A stretch of DNA of 64,000 bases from Micromonospora polyrhachis (GTDB taxonomy: Bacteria; Actinomycetota; Actinomycetes; Mycobacteriales; Micromonosporaceae): positions 2,802,501-2,866,500 of the forward strand of contig NZ_JACHJW010000001.1 of NCBI RefSeq assembly GCF_014203835.1, given 5' to 3'. Positions 52,937 through 60,043 of this stretch are shown here, piece after piece (within the stretch, counting starts at the first letter, position 1; the number at the start of each line of letters is the position of its first letter). The notes under the pieces are model-generated. The model searched no databases. It saw only the letters and a list, made by a program, of their open reading frames with translations, and was not told the DNA's origin. The position numbers and the translations under genes were made by a program.

Positions 52937-54430
52937 ATGAGCGACAGGTACGCGACCTTTGCCCGCTCCGGACCCGGCCGGGCCCTGGTGAAGCGACTCG
53001 GCCTGCCCGATCCGCCCTCACTTCGGCGGCACCAGCCCGGCGATTCCCTGGTCACCGGTCCGGTCCTCCTCGATGCCGCACCCGGCGGCCGGCTACGGGA
53101 ACCGGTCGCCGCCCTGCTGACCGCCGCCGGGGTCGAGTTGCGTGCCCCGGCGACGCTCGGAGCCGATCACGATCCGACGACGGCCGTCTCCGATCACGAT
53201 CCGACGACGGCCGTCTCCGATCACGATCCGACGATGGTCGGAGCCGACATCGAACCGACGATGGTCACCGCCGATTCGGCCACCGTAGTACCCGAACCGT
53301 CGATGGGGCAGCCGCCCCGCAACGCGGCCCTGATCTTCGACGCTACCGGAATCACTGATTCGACCCGGTTGCGCCCGCTCTATGACTTCTTCCACCCGCA
53401 CGCCCGCGCCCTGCTCCCCTCCGGCCGGGTGATCGTCCTCGGCACCCCGCCCGAACTGTGCGCCGCCCCCCGGGAGGCCACCGCACAACGAGCCCTGGAG
53501 GGCCTGACCCGCAGCATCGGCAAGGAGTTCGGCCGGGGCACCACCGCACAGCTCGTCTACGTGGCCCCCGGCGCGGAGGGTGCGGTCGAGTCGACCCTGC
53601 GCTTCCTGCTCTCCGGCCGGTCCGCCTACGTCTCCGGACAGGTGATCCGGATCGGGCAGCCCACCGACCAGCAACAGCCGGTCGACTGGGAGCGCCCGCT
53701 CGCCGGAAAGGTCACCCTGGTCACCGGCGCGGCCCAGGGCATCGGCGCGGCCATCGCCCGGGTGCTGGCCCGCGACGGCGCACACGTCGTGGCGCTGGAC
53801 GTACCCGCCGCCGGCGAAGCGCTGGCCGCGGTCGCCAACGAGATCCGGGGTACGGCACTCCAGCTCGACCTGACCGCCGCCGACGCGCCGACCCGGCTGG
53901 CCGAGCACCTTGCCGCCCGACACGGTCGGGTCGACGTGGTCGTGCACAACGCCGGAATCACCCGGGACAAGACGATCGGCCGGATGGACGCGACCCGCTG
54001 GGACTCGGTGCTGGACGTCAACCTCTCCAGCCAGGAGCGGATCAACGACGTACTCCTGGCTCGTGACCTGATCACTGCCGGCGGGCGGCTCGTCGGCGTC
54101 TCCTCCATCGCCGGCATCGCCGGCAACCGGGGGCAGACCAACTACGCCACCTCCAAGGCCGGGGTGATCGGACTGGTGCAGTCGATGGCACCGGTGCTCG
54201 CCGGTCGGGGCATCACCATCAACGCGGTCGCCCCCGGGTTCATCGAGACGAACATGACGGCCCGGATGCCCACCCTGCTGCGCGAGGCCGGGCGGCGAAT
54301 GAACAGCATGGCGCAGGGCGGCCGACCGGTCGACGTGGCCGAGACCGTCGCCTGGTTCGCCTCACCGGCCTCGGGCGGGGTGACCGGCAACATCGTCCGC
54401 GTGTGCGGCCAGAGCCTGTTGGGGGCATGA
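52937..54430 (+). CDS. fabG4: High-molecular-weight 3-oxoacyl-ACP/CoA reductase (FabG4-like)
   Basis: 497 residues in two parts. The N-terminal half (to about 250) is a degenerate flavodoxin-like domain; the C-terminal SDR half has TGAAQGIG, HNAGITRDKTIGRMD, and the catalytic Ser and Tyr-x3-Lys (SSIAGIAG, NYATSKAG). This two-domain form is typical of mycobacterial FabG4, an NADH-dependent ketoacyl reductase. An in-frame DHDPTTAVS repeat interrupts the N-terminal domain. Overlaps the MaoC gene by 4 bp. Confidence 0.9.
   Translation: MSDRYATFARSGPGRALVKRLGLPDPPSLRRHQPGDSLVTGPVLLDAAPGGRLREPVAALLTAAGVELRAPATLGADHDPTTAVSDHDPTTAVSDHDPTMVGADIEPTMVTADSATVVPEPSMGQPPRNAALIFDATGITDSTRLRPLYDFFHPHARALLPSGRVIVLGTPPELCAAPREATAQRALEGLTRSIGKEFGRGTTAQLVYVAPGAEGAVESTLRFLLSGRSAYVSGQVIRIGQPTDQQQPVDWERPLAGKVTLVTGAAQGIGAAIARVLARDGAHVVALDVPAAGEALAAVANEIRGTALQLDLTAADAPTRLAEHLAARHGRVDVVVHNAGITRDKTIGRMDATRWDSVLDVNLSSQERINDVLLARDLITAGGRLVGVSSIAGIAGNRGQTNYATSKAGVIGLVQSMAPVLAGRGITINAVAPGFIETNMTARMPTLLREAGRRMNSMAQGGRPVDVAETVAWFASPASGGVTGNIVRVCGQSLLGA
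53165..53245 (+). repeat. 27-bp in-frame tandem repeat in fabG4
   Basis: Two perfect copies and one diverged copy of a unit starting GATCACGATCCGACGACGGC, encoding DHDPTTAVS. It lies in a surface loop of the N-terminal domain, judging from composition. Confidence 0.88.
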
Positions 54431-55479
54431 TGTCCACTCCCGAGAATTCCGCCACCGACCCCTACGCCGACCTGCCCACGGCGGCGCTGCCCAACACCGA
54501 TCCCCCCACCGTCCAGCTGCCCATCATGGCCCCGTCGTACGCCCCGGCCGAGCCGCCCACGGCGATGCTGACCACCATCGAATCACCCACGGCGACGCTG
54601 ACCGCCGACGGTCCGTCCACTGTCGAGCTTGCCGAGCTGCCGGCGATCGGCCCGCTCTACCGCCGGGCGGCGCTGCGAATGTTCCCCCGACCCGGTCGGC
54701 CGGCCCGCGCCACCCAGCTGCCGGCGACCGGGCTGCTGGTCCGGAACGTCACCGTCGACCGCGAACACCTGGCCGCGTACGACCGGGCGTGCGGGTTCCG
54801 ACTCACCGACGCACTGCCCGCGACGTACCCGCACGTGTTGGCGTTTCCGCTGACGATGCACCTGTTGGCCGCACCGGACTTCCCCGTCGCGCTGGTCGGT
54901 CTGGTGCACGTGGCCAACCAGATCACCACCGAGCGGGCGATCGACGCCGGGGAACCCCTCGACCTTTCGGTCCGTGCCGTCGACCTGCGACCGCATCATC
55001 GGGGCCGGCAGTTCGACGTACTGGCCACGGCCACGGTCGACGGGGTGGTGGTCTGGCGGAGCGTGTCGACGTACCTGAGCCGGGAGAAGGGTGCGACGAC
55101 CGGCGGGACGGGGCGCGAGGTGGATGAGCAGTCCGCTCCGCCGGCCGCCACCGGCCGCTGGTCGGTCGACCGGCACACCGGTACGACCTACGGCCGGGTC
55201 TCCGGCGACCGTAATCCGATCCACACCTCCCGGTTGGGTGCACGACTGCTCGGCTTCCGCCGCCCGATCGCGCACGGCATGTGGAGCAAGGCCCGTTGCC
55301 TGGCGGTGTTCGAGGGTCGGCTGCCCGACGCGTACACGGTCGACGTGGCGTTCAAGACCCCGATCCCGCTGCCCGGCACGGCCGCCTTCCGCAGCACACC
55401 CACCCGGGAGTTCACCCTGTACGACGAGCGCTCCGGCAAGCCCCACCTGGTCGGCTCGGTAAAGGCCACGACTCACTGA
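54427..55479 (+). CDS. htdX: MaoC-like (R)-hydroxyacyl dehydratase, HtdX-like
   Basis: 350 residues from ATG 54427, overlapping the fabG4 stop (ATGA). About 60 N-terminal residues are Pro/Thr-rich low complexity (PTAxLP words). The body is a double hot-dog fold; the second half carries the hydratase 2 motif GDRNPIHTSRLGARLLGFRR with Asp and His catalytic residues. It would dehydrate or hydrate (R)-3-hydroxyacyl chains after FabG4. The symbol is by analogy to Mycobacterium. Confidence 0.88.
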   Translation: MMSTPENSATDPYADLPTAALPNTDPPTVQLPIMAPSYAPAEPPTAMLTTIESPTATLTADGPSTVELAELPAIGPLYRRAALRMFPRPGRPARATQLPATGLLVRNVTVDREHLAAYDRACGFRLTDALPATYPHVLAFPLTMHLLAAPDFPVALVGLVHVANQITTERAIDAGEPLDLSVRAVDLRPHHRGRQFDVLATATVDGVVVWRSVSTYLSREKGATTGGTGREVDEQSAPPAATGRWSVDRHTGTTYGRVSGDRNPIHTSRLGARLLGFRRPIAHGMWSKARCLAVFEGRLPDAYTVDVAFKTPIPLPGTAAFRSTPTREFTLYDERSGKPHLVGSVKATTH

Positions 55480-55640
55480 CCGCCGCGACCGGGCACTGTC
55501 CACAGTGCCCGTTCGAGGCCGAGGCGGCGCAGGGAGCAGGAACGTCCCGTTGACGCGTCGACGCGGTAAAGGGTGGCGCGCACCCGTACCGCGAGTTATT
55601 CTCGGCTTGAGACTTTCTCGGATCGAGGAGAACTGACGCT

Positions 55641-56393
55641 GTGACCGAAGAGGATTTCCTCGCCACGTACGACCCACGGGCGTTTCCCCCGGTCGCGGTA
55701 ACCGCCGACGTGGTCGCCCTGACCATCCGCGACGACGCGCTGTACCTGCTGCTGATTCGCCGCGCGGAGCCACCGTATGCGGGATTCTGGGCGCTACCCG
55801 GCGGCTTCGCGCGACCTGACGAGGACCTGGCCACCTGCGCACGGCGCGAGTTGGCCGAGGAGACCGGACTCGGCGGCGAGCGGCTGCGCCGCGTACACCT
55901 GGAGCAGCTGGCCAGTTACAGCGCACCCGACCGCGATCCGCGGATGCGGGTGGTGTCGGTCGCCCATCTCGCGTTCGCTCCCGACCTGCCCGACCCGGCC
56001 GCCGGCACCGATGCCGAGGACGCGGCCTGGCTGCCGGTGGCTGACCTACCTACCCGGCAGCTCGCCTTCGACCACACACGGATCGTCGACGACGGCTTGG
56101 AACGAGCCCGGTCCAAGCTGGAATACACTCCGCTGGCCACCCGCTTCCTCGGCAGCGAGTTCACCATCGGTGAGCTGCGCGCGGTCTACGAGACGGTGTG
56201 GGGACACGCGCTACACGCCGGAAACTTCCACCGCAAGGTGCTCTCGGTGGCTGGCTTCGTGGAAAGCACCGGCGCGACCACCGAACACGGCGGGGCACGC
56301 GGCGGCCCCCGTGCCCGGCTCTACCGGGCCGGTGACGCCCGACTCCTGCATCCAGCGCTGCTGCGCCCAGCGCAGGAGGAGACGATCCGGTGA
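55641..56393 (+). CDS. NUDIX hydrolase with C-terminal winged-helix domain (NrtR-like)
   Basis: 250 residues from GTG 55641 (GAGGAG upstream). The Nudix box is perfect (G55-x5-E-x7-REL-x-EETGL, residues 55-77). After about residue 150, the FLGSEFTIGELRAVYETVWG and NFHRKVLSV segment is the winged helix found in NrtR-type regulators, which sense ADP-ribose or related nucleotides. It could be enzyme, regulator or both. First gene of a four-gene operon; overlaps the next by 4 bp. Confidence 0.88.
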   Translation: MTEEDFLATYDPRAFPPVAVTADVVALTIRDDALYLLLIRRAEPPYAGFWALPGGFARPDEDLATCARRELAEETGLGGERLRRVHLEQLASYSAPDRDPRMRVVSVAHLAFAPDLPDPAAGTDAEDAAWLPVADLPTRQLAFDHTRIVDDGLERARSKLEYTPLATRFLGSEFTIGELRAVYETVWGHALHAGNFHRKVLSVAGFVESTGATTEHGGARGGPRARLYRAGDARLLHPALLRPAQEETIR

Positions 56394-57379
56394 ACCTCGT
56401 CGAGGCGCTCCGCCACGTCGCGACGGCCCGCACCGATCAGGAACTCTTCGGCGACATCGAGACGGCCCGGCAGTACCGTCGACTGGTCGCCGCCCTGCAC
56501 CCGGACCGGCTCGGCGCCGTCACCGCTGCCGAGCGGGCCGCCGCCACCGAGGCGTTCGTCCGAGTCACCACCCGCTGGCGGGCCCGGCACGCGATCATCA
56601 CAGTCGGGACGTACCGCCTCGGCACCGTCGCACACGCCGGCGACCTGACCGACCTCTACGACGTCGGGCCGGGCCACTGGCTCAAACTCCCCCGCGACCC
56701 GACCAACAACGACCTGATGGAACGCGAGGCCATCGCCCTGCGCACGCTGGCCGAGCGGGGCGATCCCCGCTATCTGCCGTACGTGCCCCGGCTGGTCGAG
56801 ACGTTCCGGCACCGGGACCCCGCGACCGCCGCCCGACGCCTGATCAACGTGGTCGCCACCGCACCCGGCCTGCACAGCCTCGCCGAGGTCCACCGGGCCT
56901 ACCCGCACGGGCTCGACCCCCGGGACGCGGCCTGGATGTGGCGGCGGCTGCTGGTCGCGCTCGGTCTGGCCCACCGGGCCGGCGTGGTGCACGGTGCGGT
57001 GCTGCCCGACCACGTACTCATCGAGCCCACCGAGCACGGCGTGGTGCTCGTCGACTGGTGCTACTCGGTAATCGGCGAGGACACCGTTCCGGCGCTGGTG
57101 CCGGCGTACGCCGACTGGTATCCGCCCGAGGTGCCGGCGCGACACAGGCCGGGCCCGGGCACCGACATCGCCATGGCGACGCGCTGCATGACGTACCTGA
57201 TGGGCGACCGTGCACCGCAGGCGCTGCGGGCCTTCGCCGACGGCTGCACCCCACGGCCGCTGCGCGCCCGCCCCGACGACGCCTGGCGGCTGCTCGGCGA
57301 GCTGGACGACGTGATCGAGCGCCTTTACGGCCCACGGACCTTCCGCCCCTTCGCCCTGCCCACCGACTCGTCCCGCTGA
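56390..57379 (+). CDS. J-domain / protein pseudokinase fusion
   Basis: 329 residues. The N-terminal 65 resemble a J-domain with HPD at 37-39 (AALHPDRLG), which would engage an Hsp70. From about 70 on it has a kinase-like fold: ATP-site Lys99 (WLKLP), an alpha-C Glu near 111-113, and a catalytic loop HGAVLPDHVLI (201-211), where the HRD Asp is Ala and the Asn is His. VDWCYS (Asp222) replaces DFG. It is therefore probably a pseudokinase that binds nucleotide or protein. GTG start in a 4-bp overlap. Confidence 0.75.
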   Translation: MNLVEALRHVATARTDQELFGDIETARQYRRLVAALHPDRLGAVTAAERAAATEAFVRVTTRWRARHAIITVGTYRLGTVAHAGDLTDLYDVGPGHWLKLPRDPTNNDLMEREAIALRTLAERGDPRYLPYVPRLVETFRHRDPATAARRLINVVATAPGLHSLAEVHRAYPHGLDPRDAAWMWRRLLVALGLAHRAGVVHGAVLPDHVLIEPTEHGVVLVDWCYSVIGEDTVPALVPAYADWYPPEVPARHRPGPGTDIAMATRCMTYLMGDRAPQALRAFADGCTPRPLRARPDDAWRLLGELDDVIERLYGPRTFRPFALPTDSSR

Positions 57380-57435
57380 CTGTCCCACTGACTTGTCCCA
57401 CTGACTTCGACTTCCCACCCGACCTGGAGGCTGAC
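57380..57435 (+). other. Short gap with 13-bp repeats and ribosome site
   Basis: TGTCCCACTGACT recurs in the gap (57379-57406), then CTGGAGGCTGAC before the VWA start. No promoter-like boxes; the operon likely continues through. Confidence 0.5.
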
Positions 57436-58398
57436 ATGGGTAGTGGAACCTGGTCCACCGACGTATACGACGCCGCCGACCGCTATCGGCGGTCGACCGG
57501 CACCAGCGCCTTCGCCTACAGCGACGGCGGGGCTCGCACAGTCCACCCCGACCTCGACCCGTCCGGTGCCGCACGGGAGAGCCGTGACTCGACCGAACAC
57601 CCCGAGTCGTTGGCGATCGCCGTCCTCTTCGACGTCACCGGCTCGATGCGTCGTGTGCCGCGGGTGCTCCAGACCAAGCTCCCGCAGCTCCTCGGCATGC
57701 TGCAACGCAAGGGGTACGCCCGCGATCCGCAGATCATGTTCGGCGCGATCGGCGACGCCACCTGCGACCGGGTACCGCTCCAGGTCGGGCAGTTCGAGTC
57801 CGACAACCGCATGGACGACGACCTCGGCCGGATCGTGCTGGAGGGCGGCGGAGGCGGGCAGATGACCGAGTCCTACGAGCTGGCCCTGTACTTCATGGCC
57901 CGGCACACCTCGATCGACTGCTTCGAGCGCCGGGGACACCGCGGCTACCTGTTCATCATCGGCGACGAGCTGGCCTACCCGAAGGTCAAGCCGCGCGAGG
58001 TGCGCAAGCTGATTGGCGACGAGCTGACCGAGGGCATCCCGTTGGCCAGTCTGATTCGCGAGGTGACCCGCAAGTACGACACCTACTACCTGTTGCCGGC
58101 CGGAACCGGGTACGCCGGAGACGCGCGGGTACTGGACTACTGGCGGGACCTGCTCGGTCAGAACGTCCTCGAACTGGACGACCTGAACGCGGTCTGCGAG
58201 ACGATCGCGCTCACCATCGGCCTTGGCGAGGGCACCGTCGACCTCGACACCGGCCTGCACGATCTCGGCAAGGCGGGATCGAAGACCACTCGGACGGTGT
58301 CGAAGGCACTGGCCCGCGTTGGTGCCGACCAACGGGCGACCACAGTGTCGCCCCTGCCGGCGGTTCGGACCAACGGGGATCGGATCACCCGGCTGTGA
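57436..58398 (+). CDS. VWA domain protein
   Basis: 320 residues from ATG 57436. The MIDAS motif is FDVTGSM (Asp66-x-Thr-x-Ser70) inside AIAVLFDVTGSMRRVPRVLQTKL. GAIGDATCDRVPLQVGQFES and GYLFIIGDELAYPKVKP complete a von Willebrand A fold that would bind a metal and a partner protein. No signal peptide, so it is cytoplasmic. A long open frame continues upstream through the two preceding genes out of frame; only this part shows coding character. Overlaps the PurA-like gene by 4 bp. Confidence 0.85.
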   Translation: MGSGTWSTDVYDAADRYRRSTGTSAFAYSDGGARTVHPDLDPSGAARESRDSTEHPESLAIAVLFDVTGSMRRVPRVLQTKLPQLLGMLQRKGYARDPQIMFGAIGDATCDRVPLQVGQFESDNRMDDDLGRIVLEGGGGGQMTESYELALYFMARHTSIDCFERRGHRGYLFIIGDELAYPKVKPREVRKLIGDELTEGIPLASLIREVTRKYDTYYLLPAGTGYAGDARVLDYWRDLLGQNVLELDDLNAVCETIALTIGLGEGTVDLDTGLHDLGKAGSKTTRTVSKALARVGADQRATTVSPLPAVRTNGDRITRL

Positions 58399-59654
58399 GC
58401 CATGTGATCGTGGTCGACCTCGGGTACGGCGACGCCGGCAAGGGCACCGTCGTGGACTGGCTGTGCGCGACCCGGCCGGTCCACGCGGTGGTCCGCTTCA
58501 ACGGGGGCGGGCAGGCGGCACACAACGTCGTCCTGCCCGACGGCCGCTGGCACACCTTCGCGCAGTTCGGGGCGGGCACGTTCCAGCCTGGCGTGCGGAC
58601 CCACCTGTCCCGGTTCATGGTGGTCGACCCGCTGGCGTTGGCCGTCGAGGCCGACCACCTCGCCATGATCGGGGTGCCGGACGCGCTCGACCGGCTCACC
58701 GTGGACGCTTGGGCACTGCTGACCACCCCCTACCACCGGGCCGCAAACCGGGCCCGCGAGGTCGCCCGGGGAGCCGGCCGGCACGGCTCCTGCGGAATGG
58801 GGGTGGGCGAGACGATCGCGTACGACCTCGCCCACCCTGGCGAGGCACCCCGGGTGGGTGACTGCGCCACGCCGGGGGTGCTACGCGAGCGGCTGGCCGC
58901 GCTACGCGACCGACTCACCGCCGAACTCGGCCCGCTGGATGCACCACCGGTGGACGACTGCGTCGCCGCGTTCACCGCCTTCGCGGAACGGGTGTCCATC
59001 GTGGACGGCGATTACCTGACGACGCTGCTGCGGTCTGGAACCTGTGTCTTCGAGGGCGCCCAGGGCGTGCTGCTGGACGAGTGGTACGGCTTCCATCCGT
59101 ACACGACCTGGAGCACGACGACGTTCGCCAACGCCGAGCGGCTACTCGCCGAAGCCGGCATGGCGGGGCACGCGACACGCCTCGGCGTACTGCGTATCGT
59201 CACCACCCGGCACGGTCCGGGACCACTGGTCACCGAGGACCCGAACCTGCCGTTCATCGACCCACGCAACCCGACCAACCCATGGCAGGGCCCGTTCCGG
59301 TTCGGGCACTTCGACGCGGTGGCCCACCGGTACGCGCTCGACGTGGCCGGTGGGGTCGACGGGTTGGCGCTGACTCACCTGGATCTGGCGAGCCCGCAGC
59401 TGAAGATCTGCCGTCGCTACGACTGGACGGAACGGCTCGTACCCGGCCCGGCCGGGGACCTCGACCACCAAGCCACGCTGACCGAGCAGCTGCTGCGCTC
59501 CAGGCCCGAGTACGACGAGCCGGTCAGCGACTGGATCACCACGGTCGAGGACGAACTGGCCCGCCCGGTGGTGCTCAGCTCCCACGGCCCGACGGCCAAG
59601 GACAAGTCGACAAGAGGGTCACTACTGGCTCCGGTCCCGGCGGCAAGTTCCTGA
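58395..59654 (+). CDS. Divergent adenylosuccinate synthetase paralogue
   Basis: 419 residues, the normal PurA length. Catalytic Asp13 and Lys16 (YGDAGKG) and the active-site His43 (GGGQAAHNV) are kept, as are FEGAQGVLLD and TTRHGPGPLVTE. The Asp-binding loop, normally GTTTGRPRR, reads NPWQGPFRF (295-303), and the guanine-binding TKLD is THLD (327-330). So nucleotide-amino-acid ligation chemistry looks possible, but amine donor or nucleotide probably differs. It is not the housekeeping PurA. Last gene of the NUDIX-J/pseudokinase-VWA operon. Confidence 0.85.
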   Translation: MSHVIVVDLGYGDAGKGTVVDWLCATRPVHAVVRFNGGGQAAHNVVLPDGRWHTFAQFGAGTFQPGVRTHLSRFMVVDPLALAVEADHLAMIGVPDALDRLTVDAWALLTTPYHRAANRAREVARGAGRHGSCGMGVGETIAYDLAHPGEAPRVGDCATPGVLRERLAALRDRLTAELGPLDAPPVDDCVAAFTAFAERVSIVDGDYLTTLLRSGTCVFEGAQGVLLDEWYGFHPYTTWSTTTFANAERLLAEAGMAGHATRLGVLRIVTTRHGPGPLVTEDPNLPFIDPRNPTNPWQGPFRFGHFDAVAHRYALDVAGGVDGLALTHLDLASPQLKICRRYDWTERLVPGPAGDLDHQATLTEQLLRSRPEYDEPVSDWITTVEDELARPVVLSSHGPTAKDKSTRGSLLAPVPAASS

Positions 59655-59740
59655 CCATCTCACCAACGGGCATTCCGGTACGACGAACGATCCGGCGAAA
59701 CCGGAGTAGAGCTCGCTGGTCGCCGGCACCACGTGGATCT

Positions 59741-59830
59741 GCCATATTCGGCGGACCTAACGCATTCAGTGGGCCTGGCGCATTCAGTGGGCCTGGCGCA
59801 TTCAGTGGGCCTGCCATATTCGGCGGATCT
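59741..59830. repeat. Nested tandem repeat upstream of rph
   Basis: CGCATTCAGTGGGCCTGG (18 bp) occurs 2.9 times (59761-59812), bracketed by two copies of GCCATATTCGGCGGAYCT (59741-59758, 59813-59830). No spacers of CRISPR type. Confidence 0.88.
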
Positions 59831-59895
59831 AGCGCACTCGGCCGTCTGGGGCTGAAAAGGTCGTGCCCCTCCATCCTCAAGGTATATCGGACCAT

Positions 59896-59914
59896 GGGGC
59901 TTGTGGCAAGACCC
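59896..59914. promoter_or_regulatory. Rifamycin-associated element (RAE)
   Basis: GGGGCTTGTGGCAAGACCC, a 19-bp inverted repeat, matches the RAE described upstream of rifamycin-inactivating genes in actinobacteria (recalled pattern GGGGCTTG-N3-CAAGCCCC). The symmetry extends outward by CCAT/ATGG, giving 12-bp arms with one mismatch. It lies 130 bp before the rph start and predicts rifamycin-responsive transcription. Confidence 0.85.
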
Positions 59915-60043
59915 ATGGTGTCCCGCACAATCTCCGGGCCGAGGCCAGAACGTCGCCGGACGGGCCGCTTCAGACAGCGCGACTTCTCCGCCGATGGCCT
60001 TTTTGTGCCTCGGACGAACCTGCTAACGAGAGGAAGGTGAGCG

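Larger units (their letters stand above)
59655..60043. promoter_or_regulatory. Upstream region of the rifampin phosphotransferase gene
   Basis: 389 bp without a gene. It contains a nested tandem repeat (59741-59830), a TATATC hexamer (59883-59888) that may be a -10 box, and the 19-bp rifamycin-associated element directly after it. The ribosome site GAGAGGAAGGTGAGC ends the region. Confidence 0.6.

Noticed and set aside
55777-57435. Long open frame continuous with the VWA gene
   Set aside because: It runs out of frame through the NUDIX and J-domain genes, whose own frames show intact motifs. Only the part from 57436 has coding character.
58395-59654. Phage-type PurZ
   Set aside because: The catalytic Asp13 is kept and no phage or other Z-genome genes are nearby; called a PurA paralogue of unknown substrate.
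59741-59830. CRISPR array
   Set aside because: Repeats are contiguous without unique spacers; no cas genes.
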